From Mesotaenium endlicherianum (Eukaryota; Streptophyta; Zygnematophyceae; Zygnematales; Mesotaeniaceae), in NCBI GenBank assembly GCA_009602735.1, contig WELA01012187.1, positions 1 to 20,757 of the forward strand: DNA of 20,757 nt. Reading direction: 5' to 3'. The notes beneath the pieces were generated by a model. That model was not told where the DNA came from. It saw nothing but the letters and a program-made list of their open reading frames with translations, and did not search any database. A program made the position numbers and the translations under genes. Of this stretch, positions 1 through 8,616 are shown in pieces. The first letter of the stretch is position 1, and every line of letters starts with the position of its first letter.

Positions 1-113
1 ACAACGTGGCCTAAGAATTCAATACTTTCCTTAAAGAAATCACACTTGCTCATTTTAGCATATGAGTGATTTTTCCGTAGAGTGTCCACGACTGTTTTTA
101 GGTGTTCAGTGTG
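1..113 (-). pseudogene. Continuation of reverse transcriptase in a shifted frame
   Basis: After the pol stop at 108-106, the minus-strand frame shifted by +1 is open to the window edge. It encodes the expected next piece of a Ty3-type reverse transcriptase: an EHL-type motif after the polymerase box, then a Lys-rich stretch ending in EFLGHV, which is typical of the connection region. The conserved spacing fits loss of two bases in a short CA repeat around 107-114. This shows a disabled copy or a sequencing error, not a natural end of Pol. Confidence 0.75.
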
Positions 114-1584
114 CAGCTTCATCTTTAGAGAAAATTAAAATATCATCCAGGAAAACTTGCACAAACTTATCCAAATAAGGTCTGAAAATGTCATTCATAG
201 CACCCATGAAGGTAGCAGGAGCATTAGTCAGTCCAAATGGCATCACGTTAAACTCATAGTGTCCAAAACGTGTGAGGAAAGCAGTCTTGTGTTCATCCCC
301 CTCAGCAATTCTGATTTGATAATAACCACTCTTGAGATCTATCTTACTGAACACCTTAGCGCCAGACAGGGTATCAAGCAAGTCCTCGATTCTGGGTAAC
401 GCATACTTGTTCTTTACTGTAATTCTGTTCAGGGCTCTGTAATCCACACACATCCGCATACTGCCATCCTTTTTCTTAACAAATAGGATAGGTGCGCCGT
501 ACGGTGATTTACTGGGAGAAATGTAACCATTTTCCTCCAGCTCTGCAATCTGTGTTTTCAACTCCTCGCTCTCCAAATAAGACAAGCCATAAGTGCGTTG
601 CCAGGGTGGCTGGCTACCAGGTAATAGATCAATCCTATGATCTACTTCCCTTTTAGGGGGTAGTCCTGGAGGCATGTTAAACACATCAGTGTACTGAGCA
701 ACAATTTTTGCAGCAGTAGGGTGCTCCGGAGGGCTTACCTTTTTCTCAACCACTTCTTCAGGTTGAGGAGGTACCTCTCTTAGCAGCAGACAGAACATTC
801 TGTCTTCCTTCTGGTTCCAGCTTTTGACGAACTCCATTGCATTCAGCAACTTGCATCCTTCTGGAAGCCTCTTCTTTTCCTTCATTTGCCATCCACACAG
901 GACAAGAGGAAGAGCACTGGTGGGTGCCAAGTCAGTCTGCCCATCACTGGCTCCTCTCACTTTAACTGTACCTCTGCTCCAACACACTTCAGCTTGATGT
1001 CTATTAAGCCAGGACCTGCCTAGCACGAGATCATAAAAGCCAGTGTTGAGTACCTCAAATGTAAGCGTTTCAGTTAGAACTGCAATGCCAGAACCTAACT
1101 GGACCTCAATAGGCTTGGTTATAACTCCTCCCGGGATACTTGAGGCATCTCCAAGGAATATTTTTCTATTCCCTTGGGTGACAGTAGGCAGCCTTAGCCG
1201 CTTAACTAAGTCCTTGTGAATAAAAGTATGTGACGCCCCTCCGTCAACAAATGCCCTCACCTTCCTACCTGCAATCATGCAATGCAGTAGGATAGGGGGG
1301 ACTGTCTTTTCCTGACTTTCGCATTGTTCTCCTGACGTAGCAAAGAAATGTTGGACATCAGGTGGAACAAGAGCATCCAGAGTGTGCACTCTCTGGACGT
1401 CTATATTACTGATGGTCTCCTTTATCTGTTTGTCAGGCATGCATAGTGAATCCAGTTCAGCAGGACCCATAATACCTGCTACGAGGGCAGCTAGTGACGA
1501 CTCACTATCTCTAGCATCCTCACAGTCAGTAGACTGGATTACTGACTGTTGCTGTCTTTTAAAGGCTGGTCTTTTCTCTCGACC
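106..1584 (-). CDS. pol: Ty3/gypsy Pol: protease and reverse transcriptase (truncated by frameshift)
   Basis: The frame is open from 1584 to a TGA at 108-106 and overlaps the end of gag in the -1 frame. It is probably made as a Gag-Pol fusion by frameshifting, not from the ATG at 1470. Counting from that ATG, a retropepsin-like protease lies at about residues 60-155, with catalytic Asp76 in a DGGAS setting. Reverse transcriptase starts near residue 290. Its conserved blocks are visible: [15 protein letters not shown], the first catalytic Asp378 (KIDLKSGY), [12 protein letters not shown], and the polymerase box FLDD (440-443) with Asp442 and Asp443. The frame stops shortly after this box, but the +1 frame from about 113 down to base 1 continues recognisable RT thumb/connection sequence. 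The stop is therefore a small indel, and RNase H and integrase are expected further left. Confidence 0.9.
   Translation of the reverse strand, partial: GREKRPAFKRQQQSVIQSTDCEDARDSESSLAALVAGIMGPAELDSLCMPDKQIKETISNIDVQRVHTLDALVPPDVQHFFATSGEQCESQEKTVPPILLHCMIAGRKVRAFVDGGASHTFIHKDLVKRLRLPTVTQGNRKIFLGDASSIPGGVITKPIEVQLGSGIAVLTETLTFEVLNTGFYDLVLGRSWLNRHQAEVCWSRGTVKVRGASDGQTDLAPTSALPLVLCGWQMKEKKRLPEGCKLLNAMEFVKSWNQKEDRMFCLLLREVPPQPEEVVEKKVSPPEHPTAAKIVAQYTDVFNMPPGLPPKREVDHRIDLLPGSQPPWQRTYGLSYLESEELKTQIAELEENGYISPSKSPYGAPILFVKKKDGSMRMCVDYRALNRITVKNKYALPRIEDLLDTLSGAKVFSKIDLKSGYYQIRIAEGDEHKTAFLTRFGHYEFNVMPFGLTNAPATFMGAMNDIFRPYLDKFVQVFLDDILIFSKDEAAH
1522..1563 (-). promoter_or_regulatory. -1 programmed ribosomal frameshift signal between gag and pol
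   Basis: On the minus strand the heptamer TTTAAAA (1563-1557) is in the gag phase T-TTA-AAA, a canonical X-XXY-YYZ slippery site. After a 7-nt spacer comes a perfect 10-bp stem (1549-1540 with 1531-1522) closing an 8-nt loop (1539-1532). The pol frame is -1 relative to gag and opens at 1584, so slipping at this site joins the two frames without a stop. The gag TAA (1541-1539) straddles stem and loop. Loop bases 1539-1534 could also pair with 1455-1450 to make a pseudoknot; that part is speculative. Confidence 0.85.
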
Positions 1585-3017
1585 TTAGGCAGGTGCTTGA
1601 CCGGACACTGTTCTCTGTAGTGGCCTTTCTGCTGACAATGGTAGCAAGTAGATTTTGCTGAGGCTGGTCTCGGCTTAGTCCTACCACCACCCCTTCCATA
1701 GCCACCTCGAGAGGGACCACCTCTACCTCTAGACTGAATAGCATTGTACTCATACTCATATTCATCACCCTGATTATCCTCAGCCTGGTCTCCTTCAACT
1801 GCATTGTAGGAACCGTGGGGCTTTTTGACAATCTTAGACACCAAAGCGTTACTCTGGCGCTTGTGATTGAACTGCTGCTGATCCCAGGCGTCAGCATCCT
1901 GGATCAAGTCAGCCAGTTTCTCATACTTTTTCTCAGCAAAATGACCAGAGACCTCGGATTTCAAGCCATACCTGAAGTATGCTATCCTATACCGTTCTGG
2001 CAAATCAGGCTGCTTCATCATGTTCTCTTGGAACTTTTGAGCAAACTCAGCAACTGAAGTGGTCTGCTTCAGTGTCAGGGAGATCATCGCATAGATAGCT
2101 TTCTCCTGCTGGTTGATGACATCAAACTTCTCATGCAACTTCTCGACAAACTCTACCCACGTAGGGTCACCGAGTTGCCGAGCCTTACGCTCTTCCTTCC
2201 AGTAAAGCCACCAGTCTGCGGCACTGCCTTTCAGTAGCGCACCGGTGTGCCTGACCTTCTCGTAATCTTGCAGTTCTGGGTAGTTCTCCAGCCACTGCTC
2301 AACATCCGCGAGAAACTTGATCAGGTAATATTTTCTGTTTCCCTCAGGATCATAGTCCTGGGGAGGTTTCGGCTTGGGCTTACTAGGCCCTCGGCCACCA
2401 CCACTAGTGGTGTGAGACCCCAGTTGGTCTCTGTCCCGGAGTAGGGACATTATGATTCTTTTGTCCTCCTGCTGGGACTGATACATGGTCGCCATTTGCG
2501 ACTGCATCTGAACGAACAATGCTCCCAAGTCTACATTTTGGGGTGGTAGATTAGCAAATGCAGCAGCAGCATTGGCATCTACTCGCTGAGTAGTGTCCTC
2601 AACAATCCCTCTTGCTCCTGCAGCAGCAATTCCTGCCGCATTCAGCCGGTCACGTATTTGACCTAGGGGTACATTGAGTTGTACGGCAGGAGGTGGGTTC
2701 AGAACATTGGCCCTTGATGCCATAAGTTCTTCAACAGTGCGCTCGTCAGCTGGCTGTCCTTCCCTCCTTTGTATATCTTCAGCGGCCTTTGCTACTTGTT
2801 CAGCTTCTAGTCTGGCTATCTCCTCCTCAGCTTGCTGAGCTGCGACTGAGGCAATAGCAGCTGCCTCATCTGCAGCCTCCCTAGCTGCAGTATCCGCTAC
2901 TGCTTCCGAATAGGTACGGTTTCCCGCTACATGGCTTTCCGCCTGGTTTTCGACATTCTCGTTATCCTGGTTCTCCATGTCTCGGGAGTTGCTAGTTTGA
3001 GACCTTGTCCTTACCAT
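1539..3017 (-). CDS. gag: Ty3/gypsy Gag polyprotein
   Basis: A 492-residue Gag, the structural protein that forms the cytoplasmic virus-like particle and binds element RNA. The N-terminus is basic, then about residues 36-85 are Ala/Glu-rich and probably coiled coil. A retrotransposon-gag core (about 225-385) contains the typical helical Trp-rich block (ADWWLYW). A basic Arg/Gly-rich stretch follows, then one CCHC zinc knuckle at residues 458-471 (C-X2-C-X4-H-X4-C, bases 1646 to 1605), which binds RNA. The start was chosen as the first ATG after the primer site, 23 nt past its 14-base match. The TAA stop lies inside the hairpin of the frameshift signal, and pol overlaps in the -1 frame. No internal stop is seen, so the protein may still be made. 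Confidence 0.92.
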   Translation of the reverse strand: MVRTRSQTSNSRDMENQDNENVENQAESHVAGNRTYSEAVADTAAREAADEAAAIASVAAQQAEEEIARLEAEQVAKAAEDIQRREGQPADERTVEELMASRANVLNPPPAVQLNVPLGQIRDRLNAAGIAAAGARGIVEDTTQRVDANAAAAFANLPPQNVDLGALFVQMQSQMATMYQSQQEDKRIIMSLLRDRDQLGSHTTSGGGRGPSKPKPKPPQDYDPEGNRKYYLIKFLADVEQWLENYPELQDYEKVRHTGALLKGSAADWWLYWKEERKARQLGDPTWVEFVEKLHEKFDVINQQEKAIYAMISLTLKQTTSVAEFAQKFQENMMKQPDLPERYRIAYFRYGLKSEVSGHFAEKKYEKLADLIQDADAWDQQQFNHKRQSNALVSKIVKKPHGSYNAVEGDQAEDNQGDEYEYEYNAIQSRGRGGPSRGGYGRGGGRTKPRPASAKSTCYHCQQKGHYREQCPVKHLPKVERKDQPLKDSNSQ

Positions 3018-3036
3018 ACAAAGAAGACTGTGATAA

Positions 3037-3050
3037 CTGCTCCGATACCA
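3037..3050 (-). other. Primer binding site, initiator tRNA-Met type
   Basis: The minus strand reads TGGTATCGGAGCAG one base after the LTR end. The usual plant initiator-Met primer site begins TGGTATCAGAGC, so this differs by A to G at the eighth base. It marks where minus-strand DNA synthesis starts. The change may be element drift or may reflect the host tRNA. Confidence 0.75.
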
Positions 3051-3051
3051 C

Positions 3052-3772
3052 TGAAATGAATCGACTTACCAAATAGGCGATTAACAATTAATAAAGATCT
3101 TTATATCAGCAAGTAATCTTTATGGTAATTTCCGTTAACTGGTTAAACGGCAAAGGACAATACACTAGCAGTGAATAATACTCGTAAGTCAAATGCGAGT
3201 AAACTAGCATCAATAATGCAAATCAGTAAACTCATACATAAGCAAGGTTAGAAGACAGTGCGTATCAATGGCTTCTCGCCTTGGATTCAGATCTCTCTCA
3301 GTAAGCTGTACAAGAGAGTTGGCCTCGTTTCCGAATGCCGAACTCGAGAGCAATGCCTAGCATATGTACATGGAATGAGTTTACTGTTCAACGGTCAGTG
3401 CGATGGCACCGCCTACCCGGGAGTTAACCACGTTGGTAGGACCTCGGTTAACCAAATCCACCGCCATCTCCCATCATCCCGAATAGCCATCCATCATAGG
3501 GATGTCATCTGGCTATTCATCTAGCATATTGCACTTAGATGCATATCAAGGCAGTTCGCTGCTACCGAGTACGGAAGTCAGCTTGCTGTCAAAGAATGTG
3601 TCAGCAAGCTGACTTATATGGACTTTCAGCCTGCTGCTTTCGACTGAGTCATTAAACTGATAATTATGTAAAGTCCAGCAGACTGACTATTAACTAAAGT
3701 TCAGCAGGCTGAACTTAATTGACTATTATATTTAAATGAATATTATATCCACTAATATACTGATTCATTACA
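3052..3772 (-). repeat. 5' LTR of the minus-strand Ty3/gypsy element (721 bp)
   Basis: The LTR ends were set by three signs. The inner end (3052) ends in CA on the minus strand, one base from the primer site. The outer end (3772) begins TG. The terminal 11 bases are inverted repeats of each other with one mismatch (TGAAATGAATC at 3052 against the complement of 3762-3772). The partner LTR is outside the window, so identity and age cannot be measured. TATA-like sequences on the minus strand lie at 3620-3612 and 3107-3100; which one drives transcription is not clear. The first 200 bp on the element strand are packed with inverted repeats. The expected 5-bp target duplication would be CAAAT (3773-3777). 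Confidence 0.8.
3575..3716. repeat. Cluster of inverted repeats related to TCAGCNNGCTGA in the LTR
   Basis: A perfect 14-bp inverted repeat (3575-3588 with 3602-3615, 13-nt loop) begins with AAGTCAGC. A second palindrome of 9-bp arms lies at 3697-3716, and partial versions lie near 3626-3637 and 3675-3686. All share the core CAGCNNGCTG. The cluster lies next to a TATA-like sequence at 3612-3620, in what should be U3, so it could be a transcription-factor site array. That role is inference. Confidence 0.6.
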
Positions 3773-4101
3773 CAAATCCACCAGTCCCAACAATAGTGGA
3801 TGATCATCTGGAGTATGAAGTGGAAGACATATTGGCTATGCGACATTTCAGGAGACAGCAGCATTACTTGATCAAGTGGAAAGGATGTCCAAATTTTGAA
3901 AATAGTTGGGTGGCGGCGCACTACCTTGACAAAGTAAAGAGAAAGCTCAAACGCTTCCATGCCGCCAACCCCCATCTTAGACGAGCCCCAGGTCTCTCTC
4001 CTACAAGTCAGAAGACTTCAGGGAGGCAACCTGCCATCATCAAGAAGCAGCAAAATACCCCTTGGAGGCAGCCTGCAAGAACCAGAAAGAGGAAAAGTTG
4101 A
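3773..4101 (+). pseudogene. Integrase C-terminal end with chromodomain (interrupted chromovirus element)
   Basis: The frame encodes a Pro-rich lead-in and then a chromodomain: EYEVEDIL, a basic loop, YLIKWKGC, then ENSW and a basic helix, ending with TGA at 4099-4101. Chromoviral integrases use this domain to steer insertion to histone-marked chromatin. Two HP1-type cage aromatics are present (Tyr in EYEV, Trp in KWKG), but the third position is Cys, not Tyr or Phe. The ATG at 3736 lies inside the LTR of the inserted minus-strand element and is not the native start. The rest of this integrase should lie beyond that element, left of the window. A polypurine tract overlaps its 3' end. Confidence 0.85.
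4084..4097 (+). other. Polypurine tract before LTR
   Basis: Fourteen purines in a row (AGAAAGAGGAAAAG) end one base before TGA at 4099. A polypurine tract primes plus-strand DNA synthesis and lies just upstream of a 3' LTR. Here it also codes for the last residues of the chromodomain protein. Confidence 0.7.
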
Positions 4102-4789
4102 CATTAAAGACTCTTGTCATGACTCATTAGGTCGGGACCGTCGCCCCAGCCGAGACACACGTGCGTCGACCATTGACCTAGGAAGGCCGACTTTGACCTT
4201 GCTTCACACATTTATATGTTGACCTTTGCTAGCAATCCAAATCGCTAAAGTGTAGAGCGTCGCGTCATCTTCCGAACGGCATCGGTTGCGCGCCATTTGG
4301 TCAAGTGTCGAGCGAGATATTCGCGATCTAGTCCGCGCCACCTACCGGCCCCTAGCGGATTTCACCGAAGACCAATTTATGACTCAATGTGCCCAAATGT
4401 CACATTGTTGGCTCTTCGCGACTCCAAGGACCTCTAGCCATAAGCACACAAATCCGCGAGCTTGATGAAGTACGTTTCGCATGTATTAGCATAGTATATG
4501 AGCACCATTTGAGCTATAACTTGGTGACTGCATCACTCATTCCTAGGGAAAGCTTCCTCACATTTCAGATCTACTTTTGAGGCATTATCTAGGTAGCATT
4601 GGTCGAGGTAAGCTCCGCCAATGAGAGCCATGAATCCGCTTACTTGCACTATATTTGATTGGTGTGTGTTGTGCTTAGCCAATAGGAGAGCTAGTCCGTG
4701 CCTTGCCTCCACTTTTGTGGACCTAGGAGAGCCTCCTAGTGTGACTGTGTGCATGAATTCGCCGCCTTCCGCGCTGATTTTGCAGGGAG

Positions 4790-4796
4790 TATATAG
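4790..4796 (+). promoter_or_regulatory. TATA box of the plus-strand LTR
   Basis: TATATAG preceded by a GC-richer stretch. Transcription would start about 25-32 bases downstream, near 4815-4825, which overlaps the 11-base segment complementary to the candidate primer site. Confidence 0.45.
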
Positions 4797-4846
4797 CAGT
4801 AGATGCCCTTAGCAGGACAGCTTTTTAGAAGTCCATTATGCCAGCT

Positions 4847-4900
4847 GTAAGTCACAGAGATTATCAGTAGAACTTACACTTTTATCTCTTGTGTTTTCAG
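4847..4900 (+). other. Possible short intron in the LTR leader
   Basis: A strong donor (GTAAGT at 4847) is followed by a T-rich stretch and an acceptor ending TTTTCAG at 4900. The 54-bp length is short for plants. It could be chance, but both signals are near consensus and lie in the expected transcribed leader. Confidence 0.25.
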
Positions 4901-5104
4901 GACCACTGAGTCTCTCTCTTGTGAAGAGCAAGCCCTCCTGGCTTCCAGTCACTAGAAGAACTTCACAAGCGGTGAGCAAAGTCACAGCTTAACCCTGCCA
5001 TAGGACTATTCTTGAAGATCATGATGTGCTTCCAGTGATCTTTTGGGCCAGACTTCATTAGTTGTTTTCCTACCAGATTACACTCTCGAGAGTACGCACT
5101 CCTC

Positions 5105-5115
5105 ACTTCTAAAAA
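5105..5115 (+). other. Candidate self-priming primer binding site
   Basis: ACTTCTAAAAA is an exact complement of 4822-4832 (TTTTTAGAAGT), about 30 bases after the LTR TATA box. In Tf1/sushi-type chromoviruses the 5' end of the element RNA folds back on such a site to prime reverse transcription. No tRNA-like primer site was found here. A pyrimidine transcript start would be unusual, so this is tentative. Confidence 0.35.
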
Positions 5116-5154
5116 AATCTCTCTTTGCCTGCAAGCAATTAGAGTCTTCAGCAT

Positions 5155-6502
5155 ATGCCTACCCGTAGTGGGCTATCTTATCAGCCTTACTACAAAGAGG
5201 TTAGTGGTGAGGACTCAGACTAAGATCTCAGTAGTATCACTGACCCCCCTGAGGAGGAGCACCCAGTGCCCCCTCAGCCTACAGCCGTCTGCAAGCCACC
5301 TCTTTAATGGACTCACTACGATCCCTCGTACTCCATGGCAGGTGACCAGGATACGAAGGTAGACAGGACCTCCCTCTTTCGCTTCAACGGCAGACCAGGC
5401 ACCTGTGATTTGGATGACACTATCTCTGAGTGAGGCTAACTTTGAGAACGCTAAGCTCAAGACGCCCGCGCTCACGCTCATGCGTCACCTTCTCTACGAG
5501 GCCGGCGACACCTACCGAGAGAAGGCAACTGAGATCCTCATGCGCACGGAGCTGGTGGGAGACGTTCCTACCCCACTAGCTAACCCAGTTCAGGCCTTCT
5601 GGGACGTCCTCAGACAAGAGTTCCAGGCCGCCACCGAGGAGAAGGTGTACAAGCTGCACCACCTCTTCCGACGCAAGAACAAGACGATCCGCATGATGTA
5701 CCAACGTCTGACCCACCTACGCAGAGACGTGGGCACGGTTACTGAGCGAGAGGCAGCGAAGATCTTCTTGCGTGCCGTGGAGCCGCGTTTGAGGGAGAGA
5801 GCTATCGCCCCCCTCATCGACCGCAAGGGTTCCAAATACTCATTGGAGGACGCTTACCTCTCAGTTGAGAAACAGAGCCTGGCAGCCGCATGGAGCAACA
5901 TTAGCGACCGTGTGGGCCTCGCATCCACAGGCGTACAACAGGAGGCCGCGATGCTGCCATCTTCCACGATGCAACCAGCCCTTGCACGCTAGCCCCAGCA
6001 ATAGCAGCCGCAGCGCTCGCAGCTGCTCCAGCCAACTCAACAGCGCGGAGCTCTGCGCGGCCGTATCTCTATGGCCGCCACGACGAGCGATCTCTGCTGG
6101 TCTTGCGGGAAGATGGGCCACTCTCGCCGTGACTGCACGCTTGAGCAGAACGGCAAGCTTGGTGACTGCACATACTGTGGCAAAGCCGGCCACCTGCAGA
6201 TCGTCTGCCTGCAGAAGAAGTGCGACCTCGAGAACGGGCGCGCTTGTGACGGATCCTTTGGCGCGGCAGGCCAACGAGGCACGCGCAACCCGCGCACCGG
6301 CGGACGGCCCGCGATGACGGCGGCCACGGCCACGACTAGCGCTGTGATGACGCCCGGCGAGGACCACTACAGTTATGACGCGCTCAGCGACGCACTAATA
6401 TCGAGGCCGAGATTGCCTGCTTACACGCTCGCGACGCCAGCACCGGCTACAACGTGTGTGGAGCGCTTTACGCTCCTGCCAGCGGCACGCTCCCAGCTCT
6501 AG
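5155..6502 (+). pseudogene. Decayed Gag of the plus-strand Ty3/gypsy element
   Basis: The ATG at 5155 begins a Gag-like N-terminus (MPTRSGLSYQP) about 40 bases after the candidate primer site. This frame has TAA codons at 5221 and 5305, and a frame change between 5405 and 5431. It then runs as a clear retrotransposon-gag core (5405-5989). TAG codons at 5990 and 6002 interrupt a Gln-rich stretch. Beyond them, in the same frame, come two CCHC zinc knuckles, each C-X2-C-X4-H-X4-C (6095-6136 and 6167-6208), followed by an Ala/Thr-rich tail. The gene cannot make Gag with the standard code. It resembles the minus-strand Gag in plan but not in sequence, and is a different family. Confidence 0.82.
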
Positions 6503-7944
6503 CTTCTGCCAGCGGCAAACGGGAGCGTCTCGATTGGCTGACAGCTGGCAGGCGCCCCTTTGGCGCAGCCCAGCCAGCCAACGCAGGCGTCCGCTCACGC
6601 AACAAGGTGCCCCCAACGCCAGCACAGTCAGCACCGACGGTGGCGACGACCCTGGCCTACACGGCTTTGTTGTCGACAGCAGGATCGGCCCTGGCCGGCC
6701 TGGCGACAGGTGGCAGCCCTCTGTGAGCCCGTCGGACGGCTGCTCAGGCCGCGACAAGCTCCGGCACGTGCACTGCGCATGCGTGCGCAGATCTGCACAC
6801 AAGGGAGCGGCATGAGCCCAGCCGCCTGCTGCTGGCAGCCTGGCGCCACGTGGCACGCTCACGGCACTCGAGGCGCCACGCTCCATCGCCGTCACCGTCA
6901 CCCGTGGCCAGGCGCCAGGGATGACGACGCGAGGTCCCTTTTGGCGACCTGGCCTCCTTGCCTCTGGCACGTCAGCCTGCGCAGCTCCACCTGGCAGCTG
7001 CTTTGAGGCATCGCCATTTGGCGCGTGCATGTGGCTTGAACCGACAGGCGCGCAGACGGCAGAGGGGGTCGGCACTCTTTGTCAAGGGGGGCCGTCCCCG
7101 ACACCGTCACACAACCTGATCCTTGGGGAGCCGCCAGACGGCTCGCGCACGACGCTGCTCAGCCAGGGCTTAAACCCTGGCCGTGGGCAAAACCCCGGCA
7201 TCCGCGCAAGCTGCACTGCCGAGGCTGCGCAGGACCTTCTCGCTTGGAAGCGAGACGCCCGAGCATCGCACGGGGCCCACGCAAGCGAGAGCGCCGACGG
7301 ATTGGCAGCCCGCCTGGTGCGCCTCAGGAGCAACCCTGGAGCGCCACTTGGCGGTCCAGTCTAGGTCCCTGCTGCCGTCTCGACGCCTGCGCCAGGACTC
7401 GCAGAGGCGCCCATCCTCGCCAGGACGCCAGCGCCCCTGCCAGAGCACGCACTGGCGCCGCCGCTCGCAACAGCGCCAGGTGCGCCCGAGACGACAGCCG
7501 CACCCGAAGCCCTCGTCTGCTGCGTACGGATACGGCCACTTGGCAGTGGTCCGGCAGCACACGAGGCTACGCACGAGCACCCGCTTGTGGCAGCTGCTGG
7601 TCGAGCAGCAGGCGCGCCCAAGCGCGACGGACCCAACCAAGGACGGCGTATGGAGGAGGCCCCGCGCCTGCCCCGCTCCTTCCGCGTCCTGGACCCCCCA
7701 GCAGCGCCAGTCATGCCAGCACCGCACGCACTCGCATCGCCAGTGATGACGGTGCAGCTCAGCGCCGAGGTGCTATTGTGACACTGCACCGCATGCCGGC
7801 GATATCATTTGCTGAGCTTGGCGTGACGTTGGAGGCGACCTGGCAGGCCGTCCAGCTGATGCTCCGCTCCCGCGCGCCCGATGCCCAATCAGGCGCGGAT
7901 AGGTCGACAGCAGGAGCTTCCGTGGCGATGCTCTCAGCTCTCGC
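6503..7944 (+). pseudogene. GC-rich Ala/Pro/Arg-rich linker between Gag and protease, frame-broken
   Basis: This stretch is very GC-rich and open in several frames, so the true frame is hard to follow. The most coding-like pieces are 6454-6726 (frame +1) and 6921-7778 (frame +3, with one TAG at 7362), which encode Ala/Pro-rich low-complexity sequence. Short words such as TGGCGCC and CAGGTGGC recur. I recognise no domain and no reverse transcriptase. It probably belongs to the same decayed polyprotein because it sits between Gag and protease remains on the same strand. Many minus-strand frames here are shadows. Confidence 0.45.
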
Positions 7945-8616
7945 TTGCCCCCGCACGAGCGCAGATTGATCAGCAGCCCTAATGCCGCGCTTCTGGACAA
8001 CGCGCTAGGGATTGTGCGGGACAGCAAGCAGGCCCCTCAGCACATTATGTTCGACACCGGCCCACAGCCAGTTCTGATCAGTCACAGCTATCTCCGACAG
8101 CTGAGCATCTCCTCAGCTGACCTGGAGGATACGCCCATGCGGATCAACACTGCGGCTGGTACATCCGAGCCCGTGACAGGGCGCACTCGGCTGGCGCTCG
8201 TCTTCACCTTTTGGCTCGGGACCGAGGATGAGACGATGATCCATTGTCACGCGCTCGTGACGCGCTCTGACACCTTTAGCGTCCTCTTGGGGTAGGACGT
8301 ACTCTTCCCCATTGGAGCCGCAGTGGATAATTGGACGGAGCGGGCACACTATCGGCCCGACTGGCGCATGGGAGGCACGCGCACAACCTCGTTGCCATTG
8401 GACCTTCTAGACAGGCGGCCCACGTCAGCAGCCCTCTACGGCTTCATGGCGCTCGGCGACGATGAGGACCGGCTCGGCGTCACCCAGATCGCAAGGGCGG
8501 CCCAGTGGAGGACAACATTTCTATTGGGGCCAACTTGCTCCAGCCCCAGGACGAGGAGCCAGGGCTGCCAAGCGCGGAGCTACACCTTACTCTACAACAG
8601 CAGGCGGAGCTACTGA
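7945..8616 (+). pseudogene. Retropepsin-like aspartic protease remnant
   Basis: Frame +1 encodes an aspartic protease fold of the retroelement type. The active-site FDTG motif has its Asp codon at 8053-8055, a glycine-containing flap-like region follows, and a hydrophobic end reads TFSVLLG before a TAG at 8293. The same frame then continues with DVLFPIGAAVDNW, the usual sequence after this position in Ty3 proteases, so the TAG replaced a coding position. The start at 7945 is only the first ATG in frame; related coding sequence upstream (7780-7969) is in another frame. The protease would process Gag-Pol. It is inactive here unless the TAG is read through. Confidence 0.7.

Larger units (their letters stand above)
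1..3772 (-). mobile_element. Ty3/gypsy LTR retrotransposon, 5' half (left part outside window)
   Basis: Read on the minus strand, the order is LTR (3772 to 3052), one spacer base, primer binding site, 33-nt leader, gag, frameshift site, then pol with protease and reverse transcriptase. This is the standard order of a Ty3/gypsy element. RNase H, integrase and the 3' LTR must lie left of base 1. Gag and pol are long and nearly intact, so the copy is young compared with the decayed element at 5106-9404. It has jumped into the integrase end of another element, since chromodomain coding sequence starts directly after its LTR at 3773. A small lesion near base 110 disrupts pol. The class assignment is firm; the lineage within Ty3/gypsy cannot be settled without integrase. 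Confidence 0.9.
4099..5105 (+). repeat. LTR of the plus-strand chromovirus element (right end tentative)
   Basis: The left end is set by the polypurine tract and the TG at 4099. The right end is proposed at 5105, where the sequence ends in TCA (mirroring the starting TGA) and a candidate primer site begins. This gives about 1007 bp. A TATA box (TATATAG, 4790-4796) sits in a position suited to a U3/R border. The segment lies between a 3' element end and a gag start, so it acts as 3' LTR for one copy and 5' LTR for the next. No second copy is in the window to prove the ends. Confidence 0.5.

Noticed and set aside
1234..1248. Protease dead because the active site reads DGGA, not DSGA or DTGA
   Set aside because: To my knowledge plant Ty3 elements with an Asp-Gly-Gly active-site variant occur; the catalytic Asp is present, so inactivity cannot be claimed.
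3736..3772. ATG at 3736 as start of a chromodomain gene
   Set aside because: These bases belong to the LTR of the inserted minus-strand element, so the start is accidental.
6395..7789. Several minus-strand frames of 140-226 residues
   Set aside because: They are opposite the decayed plus-strand element in very GC-rich DNA, with no motifs and mutual overlap.
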